A DNA stretch of 64,000 bases from Cloeon dipterum (Eukaryota > Arthropoda > Insecta > Ephemeroptera > Baetidae), in contig NC_088786.1 in the NCBI RefSeq assembly GCF_949628265.1, positions 8,804,001 to 8,868,000 of the forward strand. The letters are read 5' to 3'. A program made the position numbers and the translations under genes. This document shows, one piece after another, positions 49,368 to 59,834 of this stretch. The notes beneath the pieces were generated by a model, which was not told where the DNA came from, made no database searches, and saw nothing but the letters and a program-made list of their open reading frames with translations. Position 1 is the stretch's first letter. Every line of letters starts with the position of its first letter.

Positions 49368-52300
49368 ATGTCCCACACAGTGACCAACTCGAGCTCGGCC
49401 GCCGATATTTCGGCAGCCCTCACGACCCCGACGCAGAACAGGAAGGCTCTCGCACTCGACCTCAAACGCAGCAATAAGGTCGACTTCGCCAGGGAGCGCA
49501 GTTTTGTGCAGGTCAGTAATGAAATTTCGTACTTGAACCACTGAGTTTTGTAGCACAATAAGTTGTATTGTTGTACGCAATAGTTCAATTATTAGAGGAA
49601 AACTACAAAAATATAATCTGGAAAAAGAGATTTAAAATTAAAAAAGAGAAACATTTTTTAAAAGCTTCTCCAAAAAATAAAAGGTTACTTATGAGTGATT
49701 TGTCCTCATAAATCATTACTAAGTGTCTCACCAAGTCCTTATTGAAAATTAGAAAAAATAAATTAATTATTCGATTGACATATTTTTTAATCGACACCAT
49801 TTTTTAATCAGCTCACTATCAAAGAAAATTAAAAACAAAAAGTTAAGTGTGGTAAGACGTTCAAAATAAAGACTCAATTTTTATTGTAATAATAATACAC
49901 AAGTCACCCGATTTAATAATTTAAAATTTCTCTATAGATGTTCTCTTTCCTAAAATATCAAAATATAAGCGGTGACGATGAGGAAACGACTCGTGACCAT
50001 TTTGCAACACACGCGATGAGCTTTCTCGGCGCGGACACTTTAGCGCAACTTTTTAAGAAAATAAAGCAGGGAAGTGCACATACAGAAGCCGGCCAAGTGA
50101 GCCAGTGGCGGACACTTTTCTGCTTCGCGCTGTATATAGATTAGATGATTCTATCTGCACAGACGGATTATGCAAAATAAAATGCACCTGGCCGTCGTCT
50201 CTGCGTCGTGGTTAAGTTTAGCCGGATCGAATTACTTCGTCAATCCTTCTCCCACAAATATTCGATTCAAAGGAGGGTTTTCTTTCAATGACAACATCAC
50301 ACCTGACATAAGTGACACGTGACACACATTCTAAAAAATAAACATTGTGTTAATCCCGAAACAAAAATGCGAAACATCGTGTCTTTTACTTTTCTGTCCA
50401 AAAAAATGAAGCCGCGTTAATTATTATGCCACTGCTCGTTAATGCCGGGGTGTCCAAAAAAGGCAGTGCCGAAGAGCCTGCTGGATGTGCCGAGCATTTA
50501 AATTGGAATTCAAGCGGTTCCCCAACGTCTTATCCTGCGTGTCGGCGGCAGCACATCCTCTATTACAATGCAAACTGCTCGAAAATGACGAAACCACATA
50601 ATTCCATTTGTGGTTTTCGAATTTTTTATCATAGTAGGCACCAATTAGGATCGATACCTATTATTTGTGATGTAATTTTATTTTTAAATAAGGAAATAAA
50701 TCTCTATTTGGATGAGAATTGTTTTGAACGGCTTATTGAAATAATTCCAAAAGTTCTCTCAACACATCTTTTTAACTATTTTAACACCGAAAACATATTC
50801 AAGTTAAGGTAAAAAACATAATATGTTTATTATTTTTTCTCTTTGTCATGTGGAGGGGTCAATCAGTCTCATTGGATAGGAAATAAAAAAATAAATTATC
50901 ACGAGCCATATATCGAGTGCACACATCTTACTAACAAACTAAACTCACACAGTGTGACTTTGGACACGAGAGTGTGAGTGACCGCGCGACTTGTGCCTCT
51001 CTTGTCACACGTACGTCTCTTATTATTTTCGCAGTACTCGCGCCGCTCCAACGGCAAGCACAACGGGGCCACCGTGCACCAGCAGCACCAGGCGGCCGTG
51101 GCCGCAGCAGCCAGCAGGGCGGCAAACAAACCCTCCCTCGAGATCTACAGACCGCCGAGTAAGTAGTATGGATTTTAAATATTGCACGTTGAAACGCAAG
51201 CCCGGCGTAGGAATGAAGCAGTAAAATGCTGACGACCTAAAATTGAATAAGTATGTATCGAGCGACTCGTGAGGCACAATTTATTTTATTTCTCCTCAAT
51301 GCGAAACACTCGCTATCGTGACAGCAGTTCGATACTCGCTTTGCTTAGTGAAACAGTTTCTCCGCGTTGACCTGAAATTTTTCACAATACATCAAAATTG
51401 TTTATTCAATTTTGTTAGACGGCCGAAAAGGATTTTTCTCATCAAATAAGTTGTCATAAGGTAATACTATATAGGCGCCAATATCACTAAACCACAATAG
51501 TTATTTAAATTATCTCCTCGCAAGCAATATTTGTATGCCACAGGCCAAAAGGGGATCTTCTTGGCACAAAAGTTTATATAAAAATATGTATATTGCGTTG
51601 TTTAGTCTAGTGGAATGATAATGGTATCAATTAATTCCTACAAATGGGCAATAATCGTATAAGGACCGAGTAACAATTAAATTTCAACTATTGCCTAATT
51701 TTTTGAATAATTGAATGGTTAAATAGTCAATAGATTTTTCACTTGAATTTAATTCCTATCTAGTCACAATATATCCAACGGTGTGCGAATTTTGAAGTAA
51801 ATTTCCTCTTTGCGGTGAAAGAAATCCTGATTTTTAATAGGAGATAGCGCTCTCAACACTTGATTAGCATGCAAACTTTGGAGCAAATTTTCTCAGAAAT
51901 TTTAACGGCAACCTAGGAATTTAAAGCTCTTTCCCAATTTTTAGAAAATATTATTTTTCATAATTTTGCAGTGAAGATCCACTACAATATGAATGCTTTT
52001 ATTTTATTTTGTAGTCACACGGGCGAGCGGTAACCACCGCTTCCACAATTTGGAGCAGGATTTTGATCACTCTGTCAGTCGGCTGAATGTGCACGCGAAG
52101 GAGTTCACAGTCAACTGCAATTCCAAGAACAACCTGCACCTGAGGCAGGTGTCCAATAACAGGGTCAGAGGTCAGCCAAATGCGGGCGACCTCAGCAGCA
52201 TTCAGCAGTCCATGTCTGTAGGAAACATGATCACAACCTCCGCGTCGGCAGTAAGTCGAGCAAATCGAATTACAAATAACGAATAATATTTGTGCGATTT

Positions 52301-54870
52301 CATTGCAGTCGCGGGTGCACTTCCACGAGGACGCTGCAAAGCCAATGCCTCTGAAGGGCATCATGAAAAAGCCCACCGTCACGCCCGGCGGCCTGCAGCG
52401 CTCCAAGAGCATGGGCGCCGCCGACAGCATAAAAAACAGGGAGCCCGGAATCTCGCCTGAGGCCCCGGAACTGGGCATTTTCCCAGGAGAAGCCCTCGTC
52501 CTCATAGAGAGAGCAGTAACTGGTGTGAAAACTAGACCACAATTCATTTTAAATAATATTTACTTCGCATTTTTCAAAAGTAAACTTGCGAATTTAAAAA
52601 AGAGCAACTATTTTGTAATTTGTTTCAACTATTTTCTGTCAAACAATTAATATTTATTTCAAGTTTTTGTTTATTTGGTTTATGAGTTTTAATCAAACCT
52701 TGACAGAAGCTCGAAGTGATCCTAGGAAAATCCGGATTTTTTTAATTTCTTCTTTAGAACAATGTCACTTAAAGATTGTTGAAGGTATTTATTTAGAAAA
52801 AATGTACTTCTTACGATGGAATTACAAAATGAACTAAAAAACCCTGATATAAATCTATGGAATAATGACACCAAAAAATCAAAGCATTTAATTTTTATTT
52901 CAAACTCTCGATTGAGTTTTTTGCTTTCAGAAACACAGCTTAAATCGCAATAGAATAGAAGTTTAGTCAAGTTCATGAAAATCAAATGTTTGCTAAATTT
53001 ACGTTCCGAAAGAATATTTAAAAAGTGCTCTGAAATCAAATAATTATATACACTATTGCTCTTTTCCATTTCTGACCATTTTAGTAAAAAAACAATAATT
53101 ATCCATCTCCGAAAAAATCTGATGCTAAAACCGCAAGTCTATAATTACAATTAATTTAAAATAAATTTCAGACCCGAATCAACTGTCCTCTCGCAGCTTG
53201 ATGTCTCTAGTCCGCCAGGTGCTTCAAAGGGTGATCGAAAGCGCGCGTTACGCGGCGCCCGCTGCCAAGTTTTGCATATCTGTCATCGAGGTACGTGCAC
53301 GAGGCCGGCACTTCGCGAGCGGACACGCTCTGAATGCATATCATATTTTGTTCGGCAGAAAGAGAAACAGGAGACATTTCTGGAGACCCTGTTGAACACT
53401 TGCACACAATGGTACCACGAACGGGATCGCCACCTCCGGCTCTCCGCTTCCACCGCCGTCCTGCTCCCAGGCGCACCGGCCCCCAGCTGTCCCCGCTGGG
53501 TCGCTTACATGACTTTTCTCAACGAAATGTACTGCCAGGTGGGTGACCCTTTTTGTTCTGCTAAATTTAATGTATAAAAACGCATTTTAGGTAATATTAT
53601 TCGTGTTAAAAATGGTGATTGTCTAAATCAGAAAAAATAACATATTTCATACAAATGATCAATCTGGAACGGTTAAATTGATTGTCTTAAGTAATATACT
53701 ATCAGAATTTTTCCTATTATATCGCTTTGAGTGAGTAGATTATTAGAAAATATTTTGTACAAAACTTCCAGATATTTAAAAAAAGGGATATTTTTACGGT
53801 CATAATTAAACTGGCCTTTAATCACGTTCTGTTAAATTTAGGCAAAATAACTCGGCAAAATTAGTGCTTAAAATATTTCCGTGTTAAAAAGTAAATTTGT
53901 GTGCTAAAAGTGTGCTTTAAAAATTTTCAATGAAACCAACTTTTCGTATATATACTAAAATAATACTTTTCTGGAAACCTGCACAGTGATTGTTGGATTG
54001 CAGGAACTCCACCAAAAAGTTGAAAATTTTAAAAATATTCTTGTCGTGGCTTTTTTTACAATTTTGGATGGGTTTAGAGGGTTATTTGTCGTTTTTTTAT
54101 TGACAGTCAAAATCAAAATTACATGATTATGCGAACTTATTTGATGGTCCCATGACAAATCCCAGCAGGCTAAGAAAATTTTACTATAATTATTGTATAA
54201 TTTTGCCATATTTAAAATAGCTACGAAAAGAACGTCAAAGGGTGAATTTTATCTTTATCGTATTTTTTGTCTTGCAGCTGAAACGGCGGCAGTTGCAGTT
54301 GCGAACCAAGCCCCAGGGTATTTCACCAGAAATGCATCTTTTGGGACTGCTCTATGACTCGTGCTTTGTTTGCCTGAAGCCCCCAGCCATCAACTCATTG
54401 GGAGAGGTAACTCAATTTTAATCGCACTCCTACTCAGTTAGAAATTCCACTTCATTTTTCACAAAAAAATATATAACTGACCCAATCTATTTAAAGCGCC
54501 CATTTAAAAATGTATAGATCATTTTTCCTATCTGTTTTTGCTTCCCATCATGATTCAATTAAAAAATCATGCATTGAAACTACATAATTTAAGTCTTATA
54601 TTGTGCCATATAGTTTTAAGAAGTATGATTCAAATGTTTCAGACGGAATGTCTATTTTACGTATTGACCTCGATCGGACGCGACCTGGACTCGGAAATGA
54701 AGCAGCGCATGCCAAAATTGATGGCCGCGCTGCGAGACGCATTCGTGGACACGTCGATTCCCGGTGTGCGAAAGACCCTAATGCAGTTGATCGAAATGAA
54801 GGCTTCCAGGTGGCAGTTGCCCGCCTCGGCCGTCCTCTACTACTACCCAGGCACAAGTGCAATCAAGTAG
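49368..54870 (+). CDS. MIF4G-domain translation factor, CTIF/MIF4GD-like
   Basis: Eight coding exons join in phase to 457 aa: 49368-49511, 51035-51158, 52015-52250, 52309-52522, 53172-53290, 53359-53538, 54278-54406, 54643-54870 (TAG). The N-terminal half (1-239) is low-complexity, with short conserved-looking pieces (KALALDLKRSNKVDFARERS, KPMPLKGIMKKP). The C-terminal half (about 240-457) is a single MIF4G-type helical domain: LVRQVLQRVIESARYAAPAA, WVAYMTFLNEMYC, GLLYDSCFVCL, ending LIEMKASRWQLPAS and a YYYPG motif. The W(Q/K)LP/YYYP ending is shared by CTIF and MIF4GD/SLIP1. Those proteins link the cap-binding complex, or the histone stem-loop binding protein, to eIF3/eIF4 translation. The assignment to CTIF rather than MIF4GD rests on length and is not certain. 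The fourth coding donor is ACTG|GTGTGA; the nearby GTAACT would break the frame. Confidence 0.86.
49512..51034 (+). other. MIF4G gene intron
   Basis: 1.5 kb. ORFs at 49938-50144 and 50426-50812 are not recognisable and lack splice context. Confidence 0.75.
51159..52014 (+). other. MIF4G gene intron holding a dispersed repeat
   Basis: 0.86 kb. Contains repeat copy 2 (51767-51935); otherwise nothing recognised. Confidence 0.8.
51767..51935 (+). repeat. Dispersed repeat, copy 2
   Basis: Direct-orientation partner of the repeat at 5791-5965, inside an intron of the MIF4G gene. The best block is GCATGCAAACTTTGGAGC followed by ATTTTCTCAG. Probably an old non-autonomous transposable element family. 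Confidence 0.75.
52523..53171 (+). other. MIF4G gene intron
   Basis: 0.65 kb, A+T-rich; nothing recognised. Confidence 0.8.
53539..54277 (+). other. MIF4G gene intron
   Basis: 0.74 kb, A+T-rich; nothing recognised. Confidence 0.8.
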
Positions 54871-55425
54871 GCGCGTGAACTTGACACACGCGCATTGTAT
54901 TCATCCGTTGCAGAAAAAATCTACTTAATCGCAAATGTAACGTAGGATCAATTATTGTTTACAAATACACAATAAGAAAATGTAAATACAAAGGCTGTTT
55001 CAAAAAACCTCTCACGTCAGTGCGTATAAAAGATGTGCGATGCTTTGGCTGCTTGCAAGTGATTTTGATTGAATTTTATGTTTGTTTAAGATTTTGTCTT
55101 GCTCTTTGATTGCGGAGAGGTGAAAAGTTTTGCAAAATGGCGCTGTATATATATAATTTCAAAATCTATTGCCTGATATTGGGACGCACGGAGTGATTGT
55201 CCGTTTGTGCCAAATTTTCAATTGAATAATTTATTATTGCTATATACAATTTATAATTCTTGTTATTTAAGAAGCCAGTCATTTTGTGGCATCTCTCGCC
55301 ATTTAAATACACTGCTCTATTTTAGCTACTTTTGAAAATGAGATGCCGAAAGCATGTGACACACACGTATTCACCGAAACCAGCTGTGGACTTGAGCTGT
55401 AATTTTTTTATTCTCATCAAAGATC

Positions 55426-55431
55426 AATAAA
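55426..55431 (+). terminator. MIF4G gene polyadenylation signal
   Basis: AATAAA about 560 nt after the stop. A second group near 55870-55895 could give a longer 3' UTR. Confidence 0.5.
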
Positions 55432-55570
55432 ATACAGGAAATTACAAAATAATTTTAATTTTTTGCTATTTCCAAATTTCTCAAGTATTCGCATCGAATT
55501 TTTTAGATCAGCAATAAATTTTAATGGCTATTTTTATAATGATTCTTCCTTGCGGCGTCCAACCAAAATC

Positions 55571-55687
55571 ATGGAGCTCGATTTCGTGCCACTATACCTG
55601 AGCCACCTTCCAAGACGCTGCGCAGCGCATCCTCTGATCAAGCGCAAACTACCCTTCTTTGAAAAGAAGATCACTCTATCAAGCTGA
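55571..55687 (+). other. Small ORF of unknown nature (38 codons plus stop)
   Basis: Starts MELDFVPLYLSHLPRR and ends FFEKKITLSS. It is richer in G+C and less repetitive than its surroundings and lies just after the first MIF4G polyadenylation signal. It could be 3' UTR, a fragment of an exon, or chance. I recognise no family. Confidence 0.25.
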
Positions 55688-55899
55688 GTAGTCGATCTCA
55701 TATGGACCCACTATAGTCAAGTGTGTTTCATTACCCCAGAGTCTATATCAGCAGTAAGTTATTAAAGAGTTATTTGTACGGTCGGATGCATGTGTGACCT
55801 ACGTACTCTGTTGTATCGCGCACTATAGCACTGTGTAATAATGATTAAGTTGCAATCAGAATTAATTAAATAAAATTGAATGATGTTAATAAAGTAAAA

Positions 55900-56801
55900 A
55901 AAATAAGAGACACATGTGGCCTAACATTTACATCCTGATGAAATTTTTGGTAGAGGTATAGCTCTATATTTTTAAAGCTTTCTGACAAAACCTAGAACAT
56001 GAAATTAAAAAAAAAAATAATGCCAAAATGTGGTCGAGGCGTGTATATATGGTAATATCAAATATTATGATGTTAATATTTTCTCCTTTTATTGAGAAAA
56101 TCAACGTCTATTAAAAGTTGAAAAAAGTCTATGTTTTTGATTGATCCTGGAAAGGCACAGGGCACATGGATAAATACACCTGCTGACCGAAATTTTTTCG
56201 TCATCATTATTTCCACAATAGTAATTTTTTGACATTGGGGGGGGGGAGGGGCGGGGAGGGAATTTTTTTGTAAATTTTTCCATGCTTGACATAATTTATT
56301 TATACACATGCCATGTTACACACTCACAAATTAATGTGCTACTGGGAATCATACACCGATTTTGTTTGTGACTCTTATTTCAGCTTGGGATTATTATTAT
56401 CAGAATCAAGTAACTTTTGCTTTTTTTTTTGTTTTAAAGTGCTCTCAATATTTGGGATGCATATATATTGGTGCACTGTCTAAGCATTCCTGTATTGCCA
56501 ATATATGTACTTGAAAAATTTATAAATACCTGATTTTTTAATTCTTGAACTTGTTCAATAAATGTGATAAAATGTGCCTTCATTATGCTTTTTATTGAAC
56601 TCTTAGTTAGGATATTGAAACTTCCATCATCAACCCCTCCAAAATGTCAATTTATGGAAATATCGGAAATGTAATGAAGAAAAAAGAGTAGGTCAGCGGG
56701 TGTGCTGCGCAATTTATCCATGTGCCCACAGCATCAACTTTAATAACTTCATAAAGTAAAGGTACAGCCATTTGGTGAAATTGGTTAATACGGATCACAC
56801 A
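55900..56801. other. Intergenic region MIF4G-YPEL5
   Basis: A+T-rich except for a G-quadruplex motif (56237-56260). No coding region recognised. Confidence 0.7.
56237..56260 (+). other. G-quadruplex-forming tract
   Basis: Ten Gs, A, four Gs, C, four Gs, A, three Gs. All possible loops can be one base, the most stable arrangement known for G4 DNA. It stands alone in A+T-rich DNA. Confidence 0.85.
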
Positions 56802-57183
56802 CAGGGTTCGCAAAAACCCGCATTTTTCCGGAAAAACACACTGCATTGCCAAAAACTTTTTTTGCGGGTTTTTCTGCAATTTTGCGCACTTTTTCGGAAC
56901 ACACATGCATTCTAATGGAAAATTAAAAATTCTCATGATGGACGACCAAAAATAGGGATTTTTCAAAATCACCAAAATAAGTATTAGAGCCACTAGTTCC
57001 ACCAAAAGAGACTGAAAATTTTCAATCTCTACGTAATTTTCTGAAATTTTAGACTTTTGGAGCGAAAATTGACGATTTTCGGGTTAAATCCGGAAAACCC
57101 AACACTGGTGGGGTTTTCCAGCCGCTTTTTTGAGCTAAAAACCAGTGGTGCATTTTTGTGCATTGCAAAATTGGCGAACTCTG
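56802..57183. mobile_element. hAT-type non-autonomous element (MITE), complete
   Basis: 382 bp. Terminal inverted repeats: the left end starts CAGGGTTCGC, and the right end, read in reverse complement, starts CAGAGTTCGC (9 of 10 identical). It is flanked on both sides by the identical 8-bp sequence ATCACACA (56794-56801 and 57184-57191), the target duplication expected of hAT transposases. The interior has further imperfect inverted repeats (AAAAACCCGC / GCGGGTTTTT) and no transposase ORF. It lies about 360 bp upstream of the YPEL5 start codon. Confidence 0.9.
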
Positions 57184-57544
57184 ATCACACAACCATTATA
57201 ATATTAACAAAACACTTTCAAGTCTCGCCGACTCTCCCGCCAAACCCATTAAATATTTTGCTTTAGCAACCAGGCAGCCTAGAACTGAGCGACTGCAGCG
57301 ACAGAATTTCCGTCTCTCGTCGCAGTCTTCTCACAATCAAAATCATATGGCTCGGCTGATTTGTTATTGTCGAGTTGTTGTCACTGGTTTTTAACTGAAG
57401 GACTCGTTGTGGTTGTGCGCAATTCGATCCAAATCAATCTACAGGTCGTCATAAGATTGGTGGTACGGTACCTTCGAATATTTGTCAAATCCCGCAAAAG
57501 TCTAGAGCTTTTCTGTTTTCAGAGGGATCCGAGAATTCCACAAA

Positions 57545-58771
57545 ATGGGACGCATTTTTCTGGCCCATATCGGCGGATCGAGGCTCTTCTCGTGTGCCTC
57601 CTGCGACACGATTCTGACCAACAGGTCAGAGCTGATCAGCACCAGGTTCACTGGGGCCACTGGAAGGGCTTTCCTGTTCAACAAGGTCGTCAACCTCAAT
57701 TACAGGTATGTATGTACATATTTTATAAATGCGTATGTAGTTTGCAACCCTCATTTTCACTGACTCATTTCATTCAATGAAACTTGAATTTTGTTTGTTT
57801 TATATACAATAATGACACGATCTCTTAACCTATATTTTGTGTAAGGCAGGGTGAATAGATAGTCTGTAAATGAGAACTGCATTTGTGTTTGTTTTAAATT
57901 TTATCCGAGACTTCTCATGAGTTGCGATATTTACCGTTAGGAAATCAGCTGCTTGTATGTATGATATTTAAAGGGCAGAGAATAATAATTGTTAAAGTCT
58001 TGTGGGTATTAGCTCACAATCAGCTGTAATTTAAAAATCTCACATAAAGGAATTAGTTTTGGATAAGCCTAACAAATTTTTAGCTTGTTTGACGTTACTC
58101 AACATTCTTTTGTTTACTATCATACAAAATGTGTTTTAAATTCTTGGGTCCAATACGCAGCGGTGGAAAACGCAATTAGTAATTTCCGTAATTTCATCAG
58201 ACACAATTCAGACTTTTTCAGAAAATATTCGTCTTTTTAAAAATATTATTTGGTCTTTTAGGCATGAAGACTTATTTTAAATATCTTCTTTGCAAGCAAA
58301 TATTTGTTAATATAATGAGTAGATGCTCCATTTTCTTGTCTGGTACCATGCTCATTTTTAAAATTAAATTATTGTATTATTGGTCTGACGTACTATGGCC
58401 ATTATTTAAACATTAAAAATGAAAATAATCGGCTTTGTAGTATGGCATGTCTGACCCCACCATTAAACTCGAAAAAGAGTTGGTAGGAAAAGTTTTGGTT
58501 CATATAAAAATGTGAATTTTCATTTACAAAAATTGAAAATAGATCTAAAAATTTACAAAATTTTGGCAGTGACGTGCAAGATCGAGTGATGCTGACCGGT
58601 CGGCACATGGTGCGCGACGTCTTCTGCAAGAACTGCGACACGAAGGTGGGCTGGATCTACGAGTTTGCCACCGAGGAGAACCAGCGCTACAAGGAGGGCC
58701 GCGTGATCCTCGAGCGGGCGCTGGTCACCGAGACGGACGGCATCGACGAGCATGTGGGCCGCGACGACTGA
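57545..58771 (+). CDS. YPEL5: Yippee-like 5 (YPEL5)
   Basis: Two coding exons, 57545-57705 and 58570-58771, give 120 aa. [17 protein letters not shown] and [20 protein letters not shown] are nearly identical to vertebrate YPEL5. The Yippee zinc-binding pattern C-x2-C-x52-C-x2-C is intact (Cys17/20 and Cys73/76). The coding exon begins at 57523 after CTGTTTTCAG with a short 5' UTR; an upstream UTR exon probably lies around 57260-57410. YPEL5 associates with the CTLH/GID ubiquitin ligase and centrosome/spindle structures (established for the vertebrate protein). The second exon is much richer in G+C than the first. Confidence 0.98.
57706..58569 (+). other. YPEL5 intron
   Basis: 0.86 kb, A+T-rich; nothing recognised. 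Confidence 0.85.
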
Positions 58772-59817
58772 CCCGAGCACTCGCCGCGCGCCTCCAGCGC
58801 CTCCTCCCTCTGATCAGACTGACGAATCTCGAAACGCAGGCTATATAGTTCTAACGAAACAAAGAGCCGTGTTTTGAATTTTAACTGTACTCGAGTGATT
58901 TTTGAGAGTTTAATTCTGACCAAATTTCAATTATTTGTTTCTCCATGTGACTAAATTTCGCTAATTTAATTAGGAGAATTTATATAACTGTCTATATGCA
59001 TAGCGTAGAAATTACACGGCTCAACAAAACAAGCTAAAATAGTTTCTTGCTACAATCAATTCTACTGTGAAAATTTCAGTGTTTTTTGAGCTATGCGTAA
59101 TTTCTAAGCTACCAAGAGGACATAAAAATATCGTATGATTAAGATGTACATAATTAGTTCGTATAAATGATTTATGCAGCCATTATTTAATTTTGACGTG
59201 AAAATGGTAGTCCTTGCGCTTGCTGGAAAAATTAATGAGTGATCAAAGATAGGGCTATACTAGGGTGAATGCTCCTCTAAAATTTTAGTTCATAAAATTA
59301 CAAAATGAAACATATATAGGTGATCAATAGGCTATGTTGCCTCTCTACAAACAGAAAATTGAGATATTTATTTTTGCCTGTTCACCGTTTTTCTTTTTTC
59401 ATTCTTTTGGCAAGAAAAAAGTCCTTTTCTAAATGTGATCAATACTAAAAAATATTATAATAGGTCACACCAATGTTTGCGCTAAACTAAAGATTCTGTC
59501 CAAAACATTGTTTAGCAATTCAACCTTTTTCACCGTTCCTGTGTTTCAGTCAGTTCCACAAAATTGCCGCCTGTTTAGTCATTTAATTTTCGGACTTAGT
59601 TTCAGCGCAATTTGTTTGCGCTAACTCAAACTGTGAATGAATTTGGGAAAAAATAATTTTGGCTTTGAAAAAAACGTTTGATCAATTTAAATACTAATTG
59701 AAATAAATTGTGAAAATTCTGATTTGCTTTTCAATTTGCACTTAGTGTCAAGAAAGGATTCAAATAATGTAGATTTGTGATGGTAAATAAATTGCACACT
59801 TAGTATTGGTACCTTAA
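58772..59817. other. YPEL5 3' UTR and convergent spacer
   Basis: About 1 kb between the YPEL5 and UGT stops. A plus-strand AATAAA near 59785 could end YPEL5 transcripts within about 50 bp of the UGT coding end. Confidence 0.6.
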
Positions 59818-59823
59818 TTTATT
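59818..59823 (-). terminator. UGT polyadenylation signal
   Basis: Minus-strand AATAAA only about a dozen nt after the UGT stop codon, so its 3' UTR should be very short. Confidence 0.6.
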
Positions 59824-59834
59824 TTGCAGTTTTC

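Noticed and set aside
50426-50812. 128-codon plus-strand ORF in MIF4G intron
   Set aside because: No recognisable motifs; the second half is A+T-driven. It could be an unknown exon, but nothing supports that.
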